NCBI GenBank assembly: GCA_041686195.1 | Contig: JAWLEI010000002.1 | Coordinates: 58,364-122,363, forward strand | Direction: 5' to 3' | Length of the DNA stretch: 64,000 bases | Source: Desulfovermiculus sp041686195 | Lineage (GTDB): Bacteria; Desulfobacterota; Desulfovibrionia; Desulfovibrionales; Desulfothermaceae | Shown here: positions 28,401 to 36,204 of the stretch, piece after piece | How the letters are laid out: every line of letters begins with the position of its first letter | Position numbering within the stretch: the first letter of the stretch is position 1 | Program-made: the position numbers and the translations under genes | The notes under the pieces: generated by a model | Databases searched by the model: none | What the model was told of the DNA's origin: nothing | Seen by the model: only the letters and a program-made list of their open reading frames with translations

Positions 28401-29486
28401 ATGAATATTATTGTCAATTGGTTCAAGCGCACCTTTTCCGAACCCCAACTGGTCATCCTCCTGATTATTTTGACCGTGATCGTGGCCACATTTGTGGCCG
28501 TGGGTCAATACATGACGCCGGTCATTGTCAGTCTGGTCCTGGCCTATCTCCTGGAAGGGGTTGTCCACTCACTTGAGCGGCGAAAAGTTCCCAGACTTTT
28601 GGCAGTCTATATTGTCTTTATCCTCTTTCTCCTGGTTTTTGCCTATCTCCTGTTTGTGTTGTTGCCCCAGCTCACCAAGCAAATCGCTTTGTTCCTTCAG
28701 GATCTTCCGGCCATGATCACTTCCTGGCAAAATGAGCTGCAGCGCCTGCCGGAACGTTACCCCAAATTTGTAACCCAAAATCAAATCAACCACCTCACTG
28801 AGACCATAGCCAACCAGATGGCCCGTCTGGGTCAGGAAATCCTGTCAATTTCCCTGGCCTCAGTGAAAGGCTTCATCAATGTGCTCATTTACAGTATCCT
28901 TGTACCGGTCATGGTCTTTTTCTTTCTGAAAGACAAAGACAAGATCGTCCACTTTTTCCGGCTTATCCTGCCTCAGGACCTGGGACTGACCCATGAGGTC
29001 TGGAAGGAAGTCAACCACAAAACGGCCAAGTTCATCCAGGGCAAATTATGGGAAATTGTCATTGTCTGGATAGGCAGCTATATAGCATTTTTCTTTCTGG
29101 ACTTGCGCTTCGCCGTCCTGCTCAGCTTTCTGGTCGGCATCTCGGTCATAGTCCCCTACGTTGGGGCGACGATCATGACCATTCCCGTTGCCCTTGTAGC
29201 CTATTTCCAATGGGGTCTGGATCCCCATTTTGCTTATACAGTACTTATCTATTTGATTATCCAATTCATTGACGGCAACCTCCTGGCCCCCTTGCTCATG
29301 GCAGGAATCGTCAATCTGCATCCAGTGGCGGTTATCATCGGCATTTTAGTCTTTGGCGGTCTGTGGGGTTTCTGGGGCGTCTTTTTCGCCATTCCCCTGG
29401 CCACTTTGGTCCATGCCATAATCAAGGCCTGGCCCAGGCAATCCAGCCGGGAGGCATCCCCTGCATCTGATCAAACCAATTCATGA
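28401..29486 (+). CDS. AI-2E family transporter-like membrane protein
   Basis: A 361-residue protein of the AI-2E/PerM family with seven to eight hydrophobic segments. Typical features are the early PVIVSLVLAYLLEGVVHSLERRKVPR (residues about 36-62), the amphipathic region around 90-150, and the conserved end IQFIDGNLLAPLLMAG ... LHPVAVIIGILVFGGLWGFWGVFFAIPLA. Substrates in the family vary (Na+/H+ antiport has been shown for some), so export of AI-2 should not be assumed. GGAGG inside the upstream repeat lies 13 bases from ATG 28401. Confidence 0.88.
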   Translation: MNIIVNWFKRTFSEPQLVILLIILTVIVATFVAVGQYMTPVIVSLVLAYLLEGVVHSLERRKVPRLLAVYIVFILFLLVFAYLLFVLLPQLTKQIALFLQDLPAMITSWQNELQRLPERYPKFVTQNQINHLTETIANQMARLGQEILSISLASVKGFINVLIYSILVPVMVFFFLKDKDKIVHFFRLILPQDLGLTHEVWKEVNHKTAKFIQGKLWEIVIVWIGSYIAFFFLDLRFAVLLSFLVGISVIVPYVGATIMTIPVALVAYFQWGLDPHFAYTVLIYLIIQFIDGNLLAPLLMAGIVNLHPVAVIIGILVFGGLWGFWGVFFAIPLATLVHAIIKAWPRQSSREASPASDQTNS

Positions 29487-29496
29487 GGTGTTGGCC

Positions 29497-29775
29497 ATGC
29501 AAGACGCATTCGGCACATATTATTATCCGTTCCCTGGACACAAATCCATCCGCATGTATGTGCGAGAAAATCAAGATGTCATTGAATTCAGACTGCACAG
29601 CGAAAAAGATCCCCAGTTATGGGCCGAGCACGGCTGGCTGACCTATGAAGCCGTGCGCCGGGCGGCGGAGATGTACAGCCGGCCGGATGGGAAAAATCCT
29701 TTGCACTGGTACGACTTTGATGTCGCTCTTCATGTCCTCAAGCAGGCTCGAAGCCAAAGAAATGAAGGGAAATAG
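29497..29775 (+). CDS. Small protein of unknown function
   Basis: I do not recognise this 92-residue protein. It is polar, with many aromatic residues (FGTYYYPFPGHK at the N-terminus, WLTYEAVRRAAEMY and HWYDFDVALHVLKQA later), and looks like a single small alpha-beta domain without a signal peptide or membrane segment. ATGAGGTGTTGGCC gives a ribosome site before ATG 29497; in-frame GTG/TTG at 29488-29491 are less likely. It starts 11 bases after the AI-2E-type gene, so the pair is probably co-transcribed. Confidence 0.75.
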   Translation: MQDAFGTYYYPFPGHKSIRMYVRENQDVIEFRLHSEKDPQLWAEHGWLTYEAVRRAAEMYSRPDGKNPLHWYDFDVALHVLKQARSQRNEGK

Positions 29776-29980
29776 AAATTCTGTACCCAGCACTCATCTG
29801 TCTTCTTGACCCGGTAATTTTGTTCTCAGGTGAATCAACTGAAATTTTGCCAATGAAAAGCAGAACCAAAAAGCCCTGGGCCCCTTGAGCCACAAACAAA
29901 AACAAGATAGGATTCATTTACAGGATCGGGGTGGATGATGACTCAAACTGAGGCAATACCATACATGAGGGGTCCTTGAC

Positions 29981-30892
29981 GTGCGTATATTTTTACTTGG
30001 AGGAACCGGCTTCATCGGCCGGCATCTCATCTCACACCTTACAAGGAAAGGGCATGAGCTGACCATCCTCAGTCGCGCTCCCCGGCCAAATCTGGAACAG
30101 GACAAAGTGACCGTCCTGGTCGGAGATCCTTTACAGGCCGGCCCCTGGCAGGAAAGGGCGACTGAATGTCAGGCCATTATCAATCTGGTGGGCAGAAACA
30201 TCATGGCCCGATGGACCAGGGCGGTAAAAAAAGAGATCCTGGAGTCCAGAGTCCAACCTACGAACTTGGTGGTCCAGGCCATTAAAAAGAGCTCCGGGAA
30301 CAAACCGGTCCTGATAAACGCCAATGCTGTCGGATATTATCCTTTTTCAGATACCCAGGTCTTTGATGAAACCGGACCGCCCGGAGAGCACTTCCTGGCC
30401 CGGGTCTGCGTAGCCTGGCAGGAAGCAGCCCAGCAGGCTGCTCCCCTGGGTTCGAGAGTCGTAGTGGCCAGATTCGCTCCGGTTCTGGCACCTGGTGAAG
30501 GCATGCTCAAGCTTCTTCTGCCCATGTTTAAAAAGGGGTTGGGCGGCCGGGTTGGAAACGGAAATCAAGCATTCCCCTGGATCCACATTCAGGATGTGGT
30601 CCAGGCCCTGGATCTGGCTCTCACCGATCATACTCTCCACGGACCGCTCAATGTCTGTGCTCCGCAAATAATAACTAATACCCAGTTTACCCAAGCCCTG
30701 GCCGGGGCGGTAAACCGCCCGGCAGTTCTTCCTGTGCCTGAGTTCGCCCTGCGCCTTCGGTTTGGAGAACTGGCCAATATGCTCAGCAAAGGTCAGGCAG
30801 TCGTGCCTGCGGTCTTGCAAAAGAGGGAATTTCCCTTTATTTATTCGGATATAGATCAGGCTGTGCAGGAAATGGTAAGCCATAAGCAATAG
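29981..30892 (+). CDS. NAD(P)-binding epimerase of the TIGR01777/YfcH type
   Basis: An extended short-chain dehydrogenase-like protein, 303 residues. Rossmann motif MRIFLLGGTGFIGRHLI begins at residue 1, with NAVGYYP near residue 110 and a C-terminal DUF1731 part with LRLRFGELANMLSKGQAVVPA and EFPFIYSDIDQAV. This is the SulA/YfcH (TIGR01777) family, whose substrate is not known. GTG 29981 is preceded by AGGGG. A 205-base gap upstream holds no gene or clear motif that I can see. Confidence 0.9.
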   Translation: MRIFLLGGTGFIGRHLISHLTRKGHELTILSRAPRPNLEQDKVTVLVGDPLQAGPWQERATECQAIINLVGRNIMARWTRAVKKEILESRVQPTNLVVQAIKKSSGNKPVLINANAVGYYPFSDTQVFDETGPPGEHFLARVCVAWQEAAQQAAPLGSRVVVARFAPVLAPGEGMLKLLLPMFKKGLGGRVGNGNQAFPWIHIQDVVQALDLALTDHTLHGPLNVCAPQIITNTQFTQALAGAVNRPAVLPVPEFALRLRFGELANMLSKGQAVVPAVLQKREFPFIYSDIDQAVQEMVSHKQ

Positions 30893-31028
30893 CAAGACCC
30901 AAATTCGAGTGATTACTGAGCGCCATGGCCCGCAACAAAGGCATTTACGATATCTCTTGCTGAAAATATTTCAGTTTTAAGACTATAAGATCCAAGGAAA
31001 ACTTTTAACCCTGGCTAAGGACCTGATT

Positions 31029-31679
31029 ATGAGTAAGAATAAATGGATTGATGACCTGGATGACTTGGAAGCCCCGCCGGAAAAAGAGCCGCGTTCTTTT
31101 TCTCTGGCCGAATGGTTCTCCAATCTGGGGCAAACACCTCACTTGCCTTGGATCGCCGCTGGTGTGGCCGGTGTGCTCCTCGTCTTTTTATTGACCTTTT
31201 TCCTGGGCGGAGATGACAACGATTCATCCTCCGCATCTTCCTCACGCCCGGCCTCATCTGACATCGAATCCTTAAGAAATACGGTCAACAATCTTGAGGC
31301 GCAAGTAACCCAGCTGGCTGCGCAGATGGAGGATATGACTGCTGATCAAACAGAAGAGGACCAGTCTGCCTCTACTGAATCCTTAGGCATCCAGCTGCAA
31401 AACCTGGAAAACGAGTTCAATCGTTTCAGGAAGCAGGCCACATCAAACTTCAGCTCTCTGGAATCCAAGCTCTCGGCCCAGTCTTCCCAGGACGATTCTG
31501 CCTCAAGCTCGAATTCAACCCCAGATACTGATTCGAGCTATTCAGTCAAAAAAGGGGATACCCTCTACAGTATCGGACGGAAATTCGAGGTCAGCGTGGA
31601 GCAATTGCAGGCATGGAACGACTTGAGTTCATCCACGCAGATCAAGCCCGGCCAAGAACTGCAAGTAAAAGCCCCATAG
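31029..31679 (+). CDS. LysM-domain membrane-anchored coiled-coil protein
   Basis: A 216-residue protein: polar N-terminus, one membrane segment WIAAGVAGVLLVFLLTFFLGG (about residues 40-58), a Ser/Glu-rich stretch with a heptad-like coiled coil (about 75-140), and a C-terminal LysM domain (YSVKKGDTLYSIGRKFEVSVEQL to the end) for peptidoglycan binding. The order is that of a type II membrane protein with LysM in the periplasm. Function is inferred only as envelope-associated. A CTGAAAATATTTCAG palindrome lies in its upstream gap, near 30960. Confidence 0.85.
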   Translation: MSKNKWIDDLDDLEAPPEKEPRSFSLAEWFSNLGQTPHLPWIAAGVAGVLLVFLLTFFLGGDDNDSSSASSSRPASSDIESLRNTVNNLEAQVTQLAAQMEDMTADQTEEDQSASTESLGIQLQNLENEFNRFRKQATSNFSSLESKLSAQSSQDDSASSSNSTPDTDSSYSVKKGDTLYSIGRKFEVSVEQLQAWNDLSSSTQIKPGQELQVKAP

Positions 31680-31776
31680 CTGAGGTTATCTCCCGCTGAA
31701 TTTTGAATCTCTCGTGGTCTTCTGGGGATGTCTCATGTATGATCACTCCGCCCGACGCCCGAGGCGGGACTGAAAA
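31679..31776 (+). repeat. Variant dispersed repeat between the LysM and dynamin-like genes
   Basis: Begins GCTGAGGTTATC (12/12 with 48962-48973), has TCTTCTGG 39 bases later (40 bases later in the other copy), then GTCTCATGTATGATCACTCCG, a GCCCGACGCCCGAGGCGGGAC hairpin and TGAAA. It shares the outer flank with the copy at 48962-49108 but carries a different hairpin core. Confidence 0.6.
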
Positions 31777-31808
31777 GAGTCTGCAACATATAAGCAAGGA
31801 GAGGGAGC

Positions 31809-33275
31809 ATGCCCAATGAGTCGCAGATTGGTCAGCGCCTGGACAGACTGGAAGAACACCTCAAGCAGGAAAACCCAATCCTGCAGGATGTGGTCCAGAG
31901 TTTTCGCAAGCTCGACATCATCGGGCACAGCGCAGGCTTTCTGGACCAGGAGGAATCTTTCGCCACCCGGACTCCATGGTGGCCTTTGATATCTCTTTTG
32001 GGGACCTATTCTTCAGGAAAATCCACTTTTATCAATTCCTATCTGGGCTATAAGCTCCAAACCACTGGCAATCAGGCTGTGGATGACAAGTTTACAGTCA
32101 TATCCTACTCCCCTGATGAATCGGTGCATATCCTGCCCGGAGTGGCCCTGGATTCCGACCCCCGTTTTCCCCTGTACGGAATTGGTCAGGCCATTGAGAA
32201 AGCCGCACCAGGTCAAGGAAAACATGTGGACTCTTTTGTGCAGCTCAAAACCTGCTCCAGTACAAAGGTGAAGGGAAAAATCCTTGTTGACTCTCCGGGC
32301 TTTGATGCTGATGCCCAGCGCACGGCCACCCTGCGGATCACTGATCGTATCATCGACCTGTCCGACCTGGTTCTCGTCTTTTTCGATGCCCGCCATCCAG
32401 AAAGCGGATCCATGCGGGATACGCTCAAGCACCTGGTCCAAGACACCATCAAGCGCCGGGACTCCAATAAGTTTTTGTATATACTAAACCAAATAGATGT
32501 CACCGCCAAGGAAGACAACCCGGAGCAGGTCTTTGCTGCATGGCAACGGGCTTTGGCCGAACACGGGCTGACCGCTGGTCAGTATTACAGCATCTATAAC
32601 CCCGACGCCGCTGTACCCATTGAGGATGAAGCCATCCGAGGCCGCTTTGAACGCAAGCGGGACCAGGATTTGGCCGAGATCAATAAAAGAATTGAAGAAG
32701 TGCGTGTGGAAAGGGCCTACCGCATTGTGGGCATGCTGGAGGAATCAGCCCAGTATTTAGCCTCCACCCTGACCCCCCAGATCAATACTTTTCTCCGCAC
32801 CTGGAGACGGCAGGTACTGACCACGGAAGGTGTTCTCCTTGCGACGGTCATAATTCTTCTCGGAGCTGGCAGCCTCTACTTTCAAGGGACAAGCGGAATC
32901 AGCAGCCTGATCCGCTTTCCGGCCCAGGTCGCGTCCAGCACCTGGTTGCAGGTGGTCAGTGTTGTGGTCATTATCGCCCTTATCTGGGGCCATTTCCGTT
33001 TGCGCTCCCGTATCGGCCAGCGCTTGATAAACAAGACTATCGGCTCCATCTCCGACGCCAAGCTCAAGGCCCGGATGCAACGCATTTTAGGCCGCAACAT
33101 CCGCTGGTGGCGAAGCATATTCTGCACCCAGCCGGCAGGGCTGAGCACCTCCAATCTGAAAAAGCTGGAATCCATTATCGGCGATGCCCGGGCGTACATC
33201 CAAAAGCTCAATGACACCTTTATCAGTCCATCTAAAAAAAATGAGAGCGGCAGCCAGGACCAGACCAAAACATGA
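31809..33275 (+). CDS. Bacterial dynamin-like/EHD-type membrane GTPase
   Basis: A 488-residue protein of the dynamin superfamily. G1 is LLGTYSSGKST (residues about 64-73), G3 is DSPGFD, G4 is NQID; the G2 threonine is probably in DKFTVIS. An EDNPEQVF/EHGL region precedes a helical stalk, and two hydrophobic segments (near residues 341-357 and 378-395) anchor it to membrane. Such proteins remodel membranes; close bacterial relatives are poorly studied. No partner dynamin gene lies beside it. GGAGAGGGAGC precedes ATG 31809. Confidence 0.83.
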   Translation: MPNESQIGQRLDRLEEHLKQENPILQDVVQSFRKLDIIGHSAGFLDQEESFATRTPWWPLISLLGTYSSGKSTFINSYLGYKLQTTGNQAVDDKFTVISYSPDESVHILPGVALDSDPRFPLYGIGQAIEKAAPGQGKHVDSFVQLKTCSSTKVKGKILVDSPGFDADAQRTATLRITDRIIDLSDLVLVFFDARHPESGSMRDTLKHLVQDTIKRRDSNKFLYILNQIDVTAKEDNPEQVFAAWQRALAEHGLTAGQYYSIYNPDAAVPIEDEAIRGRFERKRDQDLAEINKRIEEVRVERAYRIVGMLEESAQYLASTLTPQINTFLRTWRRQVLTTEGVLLATVIILLGAGSLYFQGTSGISSLIRFPAQVASSTWLQVVSVVVIIALIWGHFRLRSRIGQRLINKTIGSISDAKLKARMQRILGRNIRWWRSIFCTQPAGLSTSNLKKLESIIGDARAYIQKLNDTFISPSKKNESGSQDQTKT

Positions 33276-33308
33276 GCAGCGAACAGCAACCAAGATGAGC
33301 TGTGGTCA

Positions 33309-33349
33309 AGAGTCCCCGAGGGGCTCTGGGCTTTGCTGTCTTTTATAAG
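33309..33349 (+). terminator. Possible terminator of the dynamin-like gene
   Basis: A stem AGAG(T)CCCC/GGGG(C)TCT starts 34 bases after the stop codon and is followed by GGGCTTTGCTGTCTTTT. The bulge and the interrupted T run make it a weak candidate. Zinc transporter ATG is at 33383. Confidence 0.4.
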
Positions 33350-33382
33350 GATATGCAACTGGTGGGGTAAAAACTCTCGCTT

Positions 33383-34195
33383 ATGGAGCACAGCTCGGTA
33401 CTCCTGGCCTTTGCTCTGACCCTGGGGGCCGGCCTGGCTACTGGGATAGGCAGCACCCTGGCCTTTTTCTCCCGGGGGGCCAATCCCAAATTCCTGTCCG
33501 GCGCCCTGGGTTTTTCGGCCGGGGTTATGATCTATGTCTCTTTTGTGGAAATCCTGCCCAAGGCCAGAGACTCTTTGGTCCCTTCCCTGGGACTCCACCT
33601 TGGCAGCTGGCTCACAGTGGGCGCGTTCTTTGGGGGACTTGCTCTGATTGCCATCCTCGACGCCTTGGTCCCCTCTTACGAGAACCCGCATGAGGCCCAC
33701 CGCATTGAGTCCCTTGGCCAGTACCAGCATCAACTGGCCTACCAAAAGCTCCTGCGCACCGGGATGTTTACCGCCCTGGCCATCGCCCTGCATAACTTTC
33801 CTGAGGGTCTGGCCACTTTCACCGCCACTCTCAAGGATCCGACCCTGGGCCTGCCCATTGCTGTGGCCATCGCCATCCACAACATCCCAGAAGGAATTGC
33901 GGTCAGCGTTCCCCTGTACTACGCCACAGGCAGCCGGGCCAAGGCCTTTTTCTACTCCCTGTTCTCCGGAGTAGCCGAACCTCTGGGAGCAGGGGTGGGC
34001 TATCTCATCCTCATGCCTTTTTTAAATGATGTCCTTTTTGGGGTCCTGTTTGCCGCTGTAGCCGGGCTCATGGTCTATATCTCCCTGGATGAGCTCCTAC
34101 CCACGGCCGAGGAGTATGGTGAACACCATGTAGCCATGGGCGGCCTGGTCCTGGGTATGCTGGTTATGGCCACCAGTCTTCTTCTCTTCTTATAG
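33383..34195 (+). CDS. zupT: ZIP family metal transporter (ZupT-like)
   Basis: Zinc/iron uptake permease of the ZIP family, 270 residues, eight membrane segments. The metal-binding helices carry LHNFPEGLATF (about residues 133-143) and IHNIPEGIAVS (about 168-178), the double HNxPEG motif of ZupT. FSGVAEPLGA follows in helix 6. It has its own leader, 107 bases from the upstream gene. Its stop lies 10 bases from the convergent cysteine-cluster gene, without a hairpin. Confidence 0.92.
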   Translation: MEHSSVLLAFALTLGAGLATGIGSTLAFFSRGANPKFLSGALGFSAGVMIYVSFVEILPKARDSLVPSLGLHLGSWLTVGAFFGGLALIAILDALVPSYENPHEAHRIESLGQYQHQLAYQKLLRTGMFTALAIALHNFPEGLATFTATLKDPTLGLPIAVAIAIHNIPEGIAVSVPLYYATGSRAKAFFYSLFSGVAEPLGAGVGYLILMPFLNDVLFGVLFAAVAGLMVYISLDELLPTAEEYGEHHVAMGGLVLGMLVMATSLLLFL

Positions 34196-34205
34196 GCTTG
34201 TTAGT

Positions 34206-34898
34206 TCAGGGGCCAGATACTGCTCTTTTTTTCCCAAACCGATACCCGCTCCCTTCTTGGTGCACCTTGAGCCCAAGGCTGGAGAGGACAACGACCATGT
34301 CCCGGCCCAGGATGAACTCCAGCTCTGCTTCCGAGGCTCCAGCCTGGCTTCGAAGTCCCTGGCGCAGGCCGTGGTCCACATCCAGGATACGGGCCAGTTC
34401 CCGCGTCTGATCGCCATCTGGAGGATTGCCCTCCTCCGGAAGCACTGCCATGACCCGGGCTAAGGAGCACACTCTTTCGTGTTCGGCAATGATTTCTCCC
34501 AGGGCGGAGCGGGCGGAAATCAGATCCAGGCGCTGAATGCGGTCCTGGGCATAGATAGAAAGAATCCCTTGGGGGGCCCAGCAGGCAAAGACCCGGCACT
34601 CCTGAGGCCGGTGGGCATAAATGCGGCAGCCCCGCTGCCCGTGATCATAGAATATGCAGGTTGTGGAGTAAGGCCTGGACCGGATACGAACCAGTTCCTG
34701 ATCCAAAGGCTGGACTTTATCCTGCACATTGTCATACACCATCTCTCCCTGTCGAAAGGTAACCAAATGCCGTCTGACCAGCCAAGACTGGATATAGAGA
34801 TCCCGGTCCGGACCGTGCAAGGCCGGCGGATTGCTGCGGCAACAGCTTCCGCAACGCCGGCAGCTCAAGACCTGGGAATCGCTCTCAGGGCTGGACAT
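34206..34898 (-). CDS. YkgJ family cysteine cluster protein
   Basis: A 230-residue protein with the UPF0153 pattern: CRRCGSCCRSNPPALH at the N-terminus (Cys 12, 15, 18, 19), then TTCIFYDHGQRGCRIYAHRPQECRVFACWA (about 79-108). The cysteine spacing suggests an iron-sulfur or zinc centre. Function is unknown for the family. The remainder (about 120-230) is polar and lacks motifs. Confidence 0.88.
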   Translation of the reverse strand: MSSPESDSQVLSCRRCGSCCRSNPPALHGPDRDLYIQSWLVRRHLVTFRQGEMVYDNVQDKVQPLDQELVRIRSRPYSTTCIFYDHGQRGCRIYAHRPQECRVFACWAPQGILSIYAQDRIQRLDLISARSALGEIIAEHERVCSLARVMAVLPEEGNPPDGDQTRELARILDVDHGLRQGLRSQAGASEAELEFILGRDMVVVLSSLGLKVHQEGSGYRFGKKRAVSGP

Positions 34899-35011
34899 CT
34901 CTTTCCCTCACCTCTTCACTTTTTGCATGACGGCTGTGAAGTGATTCATAAGACTTTGAAGTGCTTTCAAAATTTATCCCTGCAAAGCCAAACAACCAGG
35001 CAGATTTTTCC

Positions 35012-35437
35012 ATGACCTTTAAGGTGATAGAACCTTTCTTGCCCCTGATATGGGCCATGGCCTCCATCTCGGTCTTTTTCTTCCTGGCCAGCCTCGTACT
35101 TATTCCCTGGCTGATAATCCGACTTCCTCCCACCTATTTCTCCACCCAGACCCGGCGGCCCATCCGCACAGCTTCCGCGCATCCCAAGCTGAGTTTCCTG
35201 CTCACAGTTATCAAAAACCTGATCGGCGGGCTCTTCATCCTGGCCGGCTTGGTCATGCTCGTTCTGCCCGGCCAAGGTCTTTTGACCATCCTGATTGGGA
35301 TAACCCTGACCAACTTTCCGGGTAAATACCAGCTGGAACAAGGTTTGGCCCGGCGCAAAAGCATACTCCGGGCCATGAACTGGATTCGGGGCAAGGCGCA
35401 CCGCCCTCCGCTGCTCCCGCCTCCTGCAAAAAACTGA
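35012..35437 (+). CDS. PGPGW-family small membrane protein
   Basis: A 141-residue membrane protein, with two hydrophobic segments near the N-terminus (FLPLIWAMASISVFFFLASLVLIP) and two in the middle, ending with VLPGQGLLTILIGITL, a variant of the PGPGW motif of small transmembrane proteins of unknown role. ATG 35012 is the most sensible start, though in-frame starts exist up to 34961 and the ribosome site is weak. Its stop abuts the convergent RdgC-like gene (35438). Confidence 0.72.
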   Translation: MTFKVIEPFLPLIWAMASISVFFFLASLVLIPWLIIRLPPTYFSTQTRRPIRTASAHPKLSFLLTVIKNLIGGLFILAGLVMLVLPGQGLLTILIGITLTNFPGKYQLEQGLARRKSILRAMNWIRGKAHRPPLLPPPAKN

Positions 35438-35968
35438 TCAGGAGAATATCCATTCCTGGACAGCCTTGACTTCATCCGGCCAATCCGAACTCAGCCTGCG
35501 GTGGACAAAACTGGAAAAGGCCAGATCCATGACTTCCAGGCACTTGTCGATGAGATACATCTTTTCTAAAAACCGGGCATCCGGATCCTCTCCTTCTTCC
35601 ACCTTGAGTTCCACCTTGGGAGTCCGCAAGCCGCTCAAGGCAAAATCTTCGGCTCGGATCTGCACCTGCCAGTGGTTTTCGTCCATCTCCATATGTACTC
35701 GGGCCTGGTGCACCTTCTTGCCAGACCGCAGACCCAGTCTGGCCTCCCGCAGACGGGATTGCGGCCCGGCGCTGGTGGCTGTATCCCTGCTTTCTCCTTC
35801 ACCGCCCTGTACAGCCACCCTCTGGGTCATGGACAGCATGACAGCTTCTCCGGCCCCGGTGGTCCATGTCCCGCGGCCGGTTTCTGTACAAAACCACAGC
35901 CAGGTCAAAAAGTCCTGACCAATAAACGGGGCCAGCAGCTCCGCCTTGTGCACATCAACGTCGAACAT
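35438..35968 (-). CDS. RdgC-like conserved protein
   Basis: A 176-residue protein. The block APFIGQDFLTWLWFCTETG (residues about 14-32) followed by GEAVMLSMTQRVAVQGGEGE resembles the C-terminal half of recombination-associated protein RdgC, and the YLIDKCLEVMDLAFSSFVHRRLS end fits the same region. The usual N-terminal half is absent, so this may be a short relative and not a full RdgC. GGAGAG precedes ATG 35968; an in-frame start at 36007 is possible. The assignment is tentative. Confidence 0.5.
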   Translation of the reverse strand: MFDVDVHKAELLAPFIGQDFLTWLWFCTETGRGTWTTGAGEAVMLSMTQRVAVQGGEGESRDTATSAGPQSRLREARLGLRSGKKVHQARVHMEMDENHWQVQIRAEDFALSGLRTPKVELKVEEGEDPDARFLEKMYLIDKCLEVMDLAFSSFVHRRLSSDWPDEVKAVQEWIFS

Positions 35969-36075
35969 GTATTTCTCTCCTGGGTCACAGGCATTCTCAG
36001 ATCTCACATTCTTCAGGCAAAAAGAAAACCCCTGCCCTTTTGGGAACAGAGGCTGACTTATGTTTGCACGTTAGA

Positions 36076-36159
36076 TGGTGCGAGAGGGGAGATTCGAACT
36101 CCCACGGGTAACCCGCCAGATCCTAAGTCTGGTGCGTCTACCAGTTCCGCCACTCTCGC
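36076..36159 (-). tRNA. tRNA-Leu (anticodon UAG)
   Basis: An 84-base cloverleaf on the minus strand. The acceptor stem GCGAGAG/CTCTCGC, discriminator A and encoded CCA are visible, the D arm has TGGCGGAACTGGTAGACGC, the anticodon loop is CTTAGGA (anticodon TAG in DNA), a short variable arm is present and the T arm is GGGAGTTCGAATCTCCC. The extra arm and the first bases are typical of tRNA-Leu. No tRNA-associated mobile element or att-like repeat is seen beside it. Confidence 0.96.
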
Positions 36160-36204
36160 ACATGGGGGAGAACAAAAGCAAACTAATGCGGGCATCTTGG
36201 CTTG

